Source: Streptomyces sp. CGMCC 4.7035 (GTDB lineage: Bacteria; Actinomycetota; Actinomycetes; Streptomycetales; Streptomycetaceae). From it: a DNA stretch of 64,000 bases. The stretch spans positions 7,109,001-7,173,000 of the forward strand of contig NZ_CP134053.1 of the NCBI RefSeq assembly GCF_031583065.1. Reading direction: 5' to 3'. A program made the position numbers and the translations under genes. Under the pieces are notes generated by a model that was not told the DNA's origin, ran no database searches, and saw nothing but the letters and a program-made list of their open reading frames with translations. Below, piece after piece: positions 60,591-64,000 of the stretch; position 1 is the first letter of the stretch; every line of letters starts with the position of its first letter.

Positions 60591-62420
60591 TCACCCTGGG
60601 TAGACGGGGGCCGTCCCCTTGACCACCTTCTGCCACTGCGCCCCGGCCGACAGCCGCACGATCCCGTCCTCCGAGTACGCCACCAGCGGCAGCCGCTCGT
60701 CCTCGGACGCCGCGATCTGCTTCGCTCCCGTGAGCGAAGCCGGCGGATTGCCCGCCGGGGTGGAGCCGTCGACCTGCACGTACCGCATCTGCTGCACCCC
60801 GCCGGCCTCACTTCCCACCAGCACGAGCCTGCTGTCACCGGCCCACGACATGGCCGTGACCTCCTCCAGCTGGGGGGTCACCGAGTGCTGTTCGAGGATC
60901 GAGACGGCAGGCCGCCCACCGGTACCGCTCTCCCGCTCCACGCGCCCGATCTGCAGGGACGTCTTGCCACCCTTCTCCACGATCAGCGCGATCCGCACCC
61001 CGTCGGCCGCGACCCGCACCGCGTTGATACGCCCGTCCAGGCCCGGCGTGCGGACCTCCACCGGCTCGCCCGCGCCCTGCTGCAGCATCACCAGCCGCGG
61101 ATGCTTCGGATCGCGATCGGCCACCCACAGGTCGCCGCCGCCGTCCCAGCTCGGCGTCGTCAGCCGGTCGTCCGTCGACACGCCCTGGCTGGTCAGTACC
61201 GGCTGCCCGAGCGAGGCACCCGACGCCAGCGATCCGACGTACAGGTACCGTCCGTCGGCCGACACCCCGGCCGCGGTGTCCTCGTCACGCGAGACGGCCG
61301 CCGCCCGCAGCTTGCCGGCCCCTTCGCCCAGCGCGCCCGGCACCGGATCGGGCTCCGTGGAGTCACTGCGGCTGGACAGGCGCACCAGCCGCTGCTTGCC
61401 GTCGATGAAGTACTCGTACTCCGGCCGGTTGCCGTTGCCGTGCGAGGCGATGATCTCGGCGCGGCCCTCGTTCAGCTCGCACAGCTGGCTGCCGTTCGAG
61501 CGCTCCAGCTCCACCTCGCTCACGCCGGTGGGCGTCAGGTCCTGGAGCGTGAACAGCAGCTGCGCCGCCATCCTGGTGCACTGCGTCTGCCCGACCTTGT
61601 CGGCCTTCTCGTTGAGCGGCACCGTCAGCTTGTTCTGGTCGTCGGGAGACAGCGAGGTGACGCCCTTCCTGAGCGCCGTGCCCGAGGGGAAGCTGGACGT
61701 CGCCACCGGGTCCAGCCAGCGCGTGGGGCCCCTCAGCAGCGCCCGGACCATCGACGTCACCGGATCCACCTTGCTGCGCACGTACACCGGGTCGGCGACG
61801 GTGCTCAGCTGTCCGTTCGCAGCGGCGGGCGCCTTGGAGGCGTAGTAGAACTTGTTGACCGACACATAGTTGCGCTGGAAGTCGGACTTGCCCATGACCA
61901 CGCCCGGCGGCAGCGAGTCGATGCGCCACTGGTTGGTCTTCTTCTCCTGCGTGAGGTGCACCGTCCTCCGGTACGTCCCCGAGTCCGGGGCGTACGCGTG
62001 CTGCGCATCCACCACCGCGAGCCTGCTGCCGGTCAGCGTGTACGCGTAGTCCTCGCCCGCTTCCCGGTTCCGGACAGGCTCGGGAACGGCGTTCGGCCCC
62101 TCGGACAGCACAGTCGTGGACTCGTCCGGGTTCCACCGGCGCGAGGCACTGTCGGTCAGATATTCGCGCGCGATCTCGTACTGCGGGTCGTCGCTGGTCA
62201 GCGCCTCCAAGAAGCCCTGCACGATCTCCGCGGGCCCCGCGTTCTCACGCGGCGGCATCGCGAAGACACGGACCTGCGCATCCTGCCGTGGCGTGGACTC
62301 GACTCCGCTCAGCCCCCCGCTGTCCGGCATCGAGGCGCACCCGGCCAGCAGTACGGCACCACAGCCGACGTACGCCCCGATGCGCAGCGAGCGGCGACGG
62401 CCGCCCCCCTCAGCGCCCAC
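60591..62420 (-). CDS. lpqB: Lipoprotein LpqB, MtrB partner
   Basis: 609 aa from GTG 62420 with AAGGGGAGG 8 nt upstream. Lipobox VLLAGC with lipidated Cys28. A GerMN-type domain comes first (about 45-330), then a beta-propeller-like C-terminal half (VRLSSRSDSTEPDP onwards, GVSADGRYLYVGSLASG, VRVAADGVRIALI). In mycobacteria LpqB binds the extracellular part of MtrB and tunes MtrA output to envelope state. It overlaps the mtrB end by 11 bp, the conserved mtrA-mtrB-lpqB operon. Confidence 0.95.
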   Translation of the reverse strand: MGAEGGGRRRSLRIGAYVGCGAVLLAGCASMPDSGGLSGVESTPRQDAQVRVFAMPPRENAGPAEIVQGFLEALTSDDPQYEIAREYLTDSASRRWNPDESTTVLSEGPNAVPEPVRNREAGEDYAYTLTGSRLAVVDAQHAYAPDSGTYRRTVHLTQEKKTNQWRIDSLPPGVVMGKSDFQRNYVSVNKFYYASKAPAAANGQLSTVADPVYVRSKVDPVTSMVRALLRGPTRWLDPVATSSFPSGTALRKGVTSLSPDDQNKLTVPLNEKADKVGQTQCTRMAAQLLFTLQDLTPTGVSEVELERSNGSQLCELNEGRAEIIASHGNGNRPEYEYFIDGKQRLVRLSSRSDSTEPDPVPGALGEGAGKLRAAAVSRDEDTAAGVSADGRYLYVGSLASGASLGQPVLTSQGVSTDDRLTTPSWDGGGDLWVADRDPKHPRLVMLQQGAGEPVEVRTPGLDGRINAVRVAADGVRIALIVEKGGKTSLQIGRVERESGTGGRPAVSILEQHSVTPQLEEVTAMSWAGDSRLVLVGSEAGGVQQMRYVQVDGSTPAGNPPASLTGAKQIAASEDERLPLVAYSEDGIVRLSAGAQWQKVVKGTAPVYPG

Positions 62421-64000
62421 CCGATGCCTCCCCTTGCTCGCGCTCGGCGGGCCCGCCGCCCTGCGACGGCTCCTGTGTGCTGTCGTTCTGCCGCCGGACG
62501 GCACCGACAGGCCGCGGCACCACACGCGCGCCGTTGCCGGGCAGCGCGGTCGGGTCGGCCGTGGGCGTCACCGTGGCCAGCCGCGGCGCGATGGAGGCGC
62601 GTTCGCTCGAGGACTGCGCCGGCACCGTGGCGAGCTTTCCGGACCCGTCCTGCGGCAGACCCGCGTCGTTGAGTCCGCGATTGCGCCGTGAGTCCTTGGG
62701 CTCCAGCGGTATCGGCGAGCCCCGCAGCGGCTCGTCCGCGGTCCGCGGCAGCGTCAGCCGGAACTGCGAACCGCCACCCGGCTCGCCCCACGCCTGCAGC
62801 CAGCCGCCGTGCAGCCGCGCGTCCTCCAGGGCGATGGACAGCCCCAGGCCCGTACCACCGGTGGTACGTGCGCGGGCCGGGTCCGCCCGCCAGAAGCGGC
62901 TGAACACCCGGGTGGCCTCGCCGGGCTTGAGCCCCACACCGTAGTCGCGCACGGCGATCGCGACCGCGCCGCCCGCCGAAGCGAGCCTGACCACCACGTC
63001 CTTGCCCTCGCCGTGCTCCACGGCGTTGACGACGAGGTTGCGCAGCACCCGCTCCACGCGCCGGGCGTCCGCCTCGGCCACGACGGGCTGCTGGTCGCCG
63101 ACGACACGTATCCGTGTGCCCTTGCGGTCGGCGAGCGGCTCGGCGCCGCTGACCACCCGCCGTACGACCTCACGCAGGTCGATCGGTTCGGCCTCCAGCG
63201 CCGCCGCGCCCGCGTCGAAGCGGCTGATCTCCAGCAGGTCGGCGAGCAGCGTCTCGAACCGGTCCAGCTGATCGGCCAGCAGCTCAGCCGACCGCGCGGT
63301 CACCGGGTCGAAGTCCACGCGCGCGTCGTGGATGACATCGGCGGCCATCCGCACGGTCGTCAGCGGCGTGCGCAGCTCGTGCGACACGTCGGACACGAAC
63401 CGCCGCTGCATCCGCGACAGGTCTTCCAGCTGCTGGATCTTCAGCTGGAGGTTCTGCGCCATCTTGTTGAAGGCCTCGCCCAGACGCGCGATGTCGTCCT
63501 CGCCGGTGACCTTCATCCGTTCCTGAAGCCGCCCGGCGGACAGCCGTTCGGCAATACCGGCGGCCATCCGTACGGGTGTGACGACCTGGCGCACCACGAG
63601 CCAGGCGATGGCCCCGAGAAGCACGACGACGAAGAGCCCGGCGGTCGCCAGCGTCCCCTTCACCAGGCTGAGTGACTTCTCCTCCTGGGTGAGCGGGAAG
63701 AGGTAGTACAGCTGGTACGGGTGCCCGTTCGGGTCGTTGATCTGCTTGCCGATGATGAGCGCGGGCTGCCTCTCGCGACTGCTGTCGGTGTAGACGATGC
63801 GGGTATAGCTCTGGGCCACACCCATGCCGCCGTCGACGCGCTTGCGCAGGCTTTCCGGCACGCTCTGGCTCGGGTCCACACCGCCCGACGCGCGCGGCCC
63901 GAGGCCCCGGTTGTCGTTGTCCGCGGCGGTGGTGCTGAGCGTGACCACGTCGAAGGCGCCCTGGCCACCGCTGGAGAGCGACTCGACGAGGTCGCCCATC
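62410..64000 (-). CDS. mtrB: Sensor histidine kinase MtrB (5' part outside window)
   Basis: The last 530 codons; the start lies beyond the right edge. Visible order: the end of the extracellular sensor domain, TM2 (TLATAGLFVVVLLGAIAWLVV), HAMP (RQVVTPVRMAAGIAERLSAGRL), HisKA with phosphoaccepting His in FVSDVSHELRTPL, and the HATPase domain with N, G1 and G2 boxes (NLVVNAVEHGEG, RDYGVGLKPGE, TGGTGLGLSIALEDARLHGG). A long disordered tail of about 110 residues ends EQGEASGGR. Kinase for MtrA, which couples cell-wall state, replication and, in Streptomyces, development and antibiotic production. Confidence 0.95.
   Translation of the reverse strand, partial: MGDLVESLSSGGQGAFDVVTLSTTAADNDNRGLGPRASGGVDPSQSVPESLRKRVDGGMGVAQSYTRIVYTDSSRERQPALIIGKQINDPNGHPYQLYYLFPLTQEEKSLSLVKGTLATAGLFVVVLLGAIAWLVVRQVVTPVRMAAGIAERLSAGRLQERMKVTGEDDIARLGEAFNKMAQNLQLKIQQLEDLSRMQRRFVSDVSHELRTPLTTVRMAADVIHDARVDFDPVTARSAELLADQLDRFETLLADLLEISRFDAGAAALEAEPIDLREVVRRVVSGAEPLADRKGTRIRVVGDQQPVVAEADARRVERVLRNLVVNAVEHGEGKDVVVRLASAGGAVAIAVRDYGVGLKPGEATRVFSRFWRADPARARTTGGTGLGLSIALEDARLHGGWLQAWGEPGGGSQFRLTLPRTADEPLRGSPIPLEPKDSRRNRGLNDAGLPQDGSGKLATVPAQSSSERASIAPRLATVTPTADPTALPGNGARVVPRPVGAVRRQNDSTQEPSQGGGPAEREQGEASGGR

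Overview
High-GC (about 70% or more) DNA with strong third-position GC bias, GTG and TTG starts, LAxTG surface-protein and LCP-era cell-wall genes, two eukaryotic-type Ser/Thr kinases and a 180-kDa-class NAD-glutamate dehydrogenase. Everything points to the conserved core of a Streptomyces (or very close relative) chromosome. From memory the order follows S. coelicolor from the ftsEX-prfB region to mtrAB-lpqB. No rRNA, tRNA, CRISPR array, transposase or phage gene was recognised.

Left part (1-13 kb): on the minus strand, an S41 protease start, ftsX, ftsE, a small plus-strand zinc-ribbon membrane protein, an LAETG cell-wall protein made largely of 27 copies of an 18-bp repeat, and prfB. After a repeat-rich non-coding stretch (5.0-5.8 kb) come two tandem Ser/Thr kinases (PkaB- and PkaA-like). 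They are divergent from a large FHA plus FtsK/SpoIIIE-type ATPase, whose phosphothreonine-reading FHA domain suggests a link to the kinases. 13.2-17.0 kb is a sugar ABC importer operon (lipoprotein plus two permeases, no ATPase) whose first permease carries an unusual extracellular insertion.

Middle (17-44 kb): a dispersed cell-wall glycopolymer (teichoic-acid-like) locus. It has four fused GT2 + CDP-glycerol-polymerase-like proteins (three in tandem at 17.1-24.0 kb, one at 37.8-40.1 kb), two TarS-like GT2 enzymes, a TagG/TagH-type exporter, three GT-C membrane glycosyltransferases and a GtrA flippase-like protein. Inserted among these are ohr/ohrR (organic peroxide defence), an SDR oxidoreductase divergent from a TetR regulator across an 18-bp iteron array, an ADP-ribosylglycohydrolase, a secreted TolB-propeller/cell-wall-binding protein, and a TetR regulator placed to control the exporter.

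Right part (44-64 kb): the giant NAD-glutamate dehydrogenase, a DJ-1/PfpI protein, a HAD phosphatase and a small conserved protein. Then comes the actinobacterial core block Rv3235-like / secA / (GNAT, YcaQ-like DNA glycosylase, NarL-type regulator) / hpf / comF / lpqB / mtrB, with mtrB running off the right edge. The comF upstream region holds two perfect Streptomyces-type DnaA boxes. Most transcription units end in strong GC-rich hairpins, listed individually.
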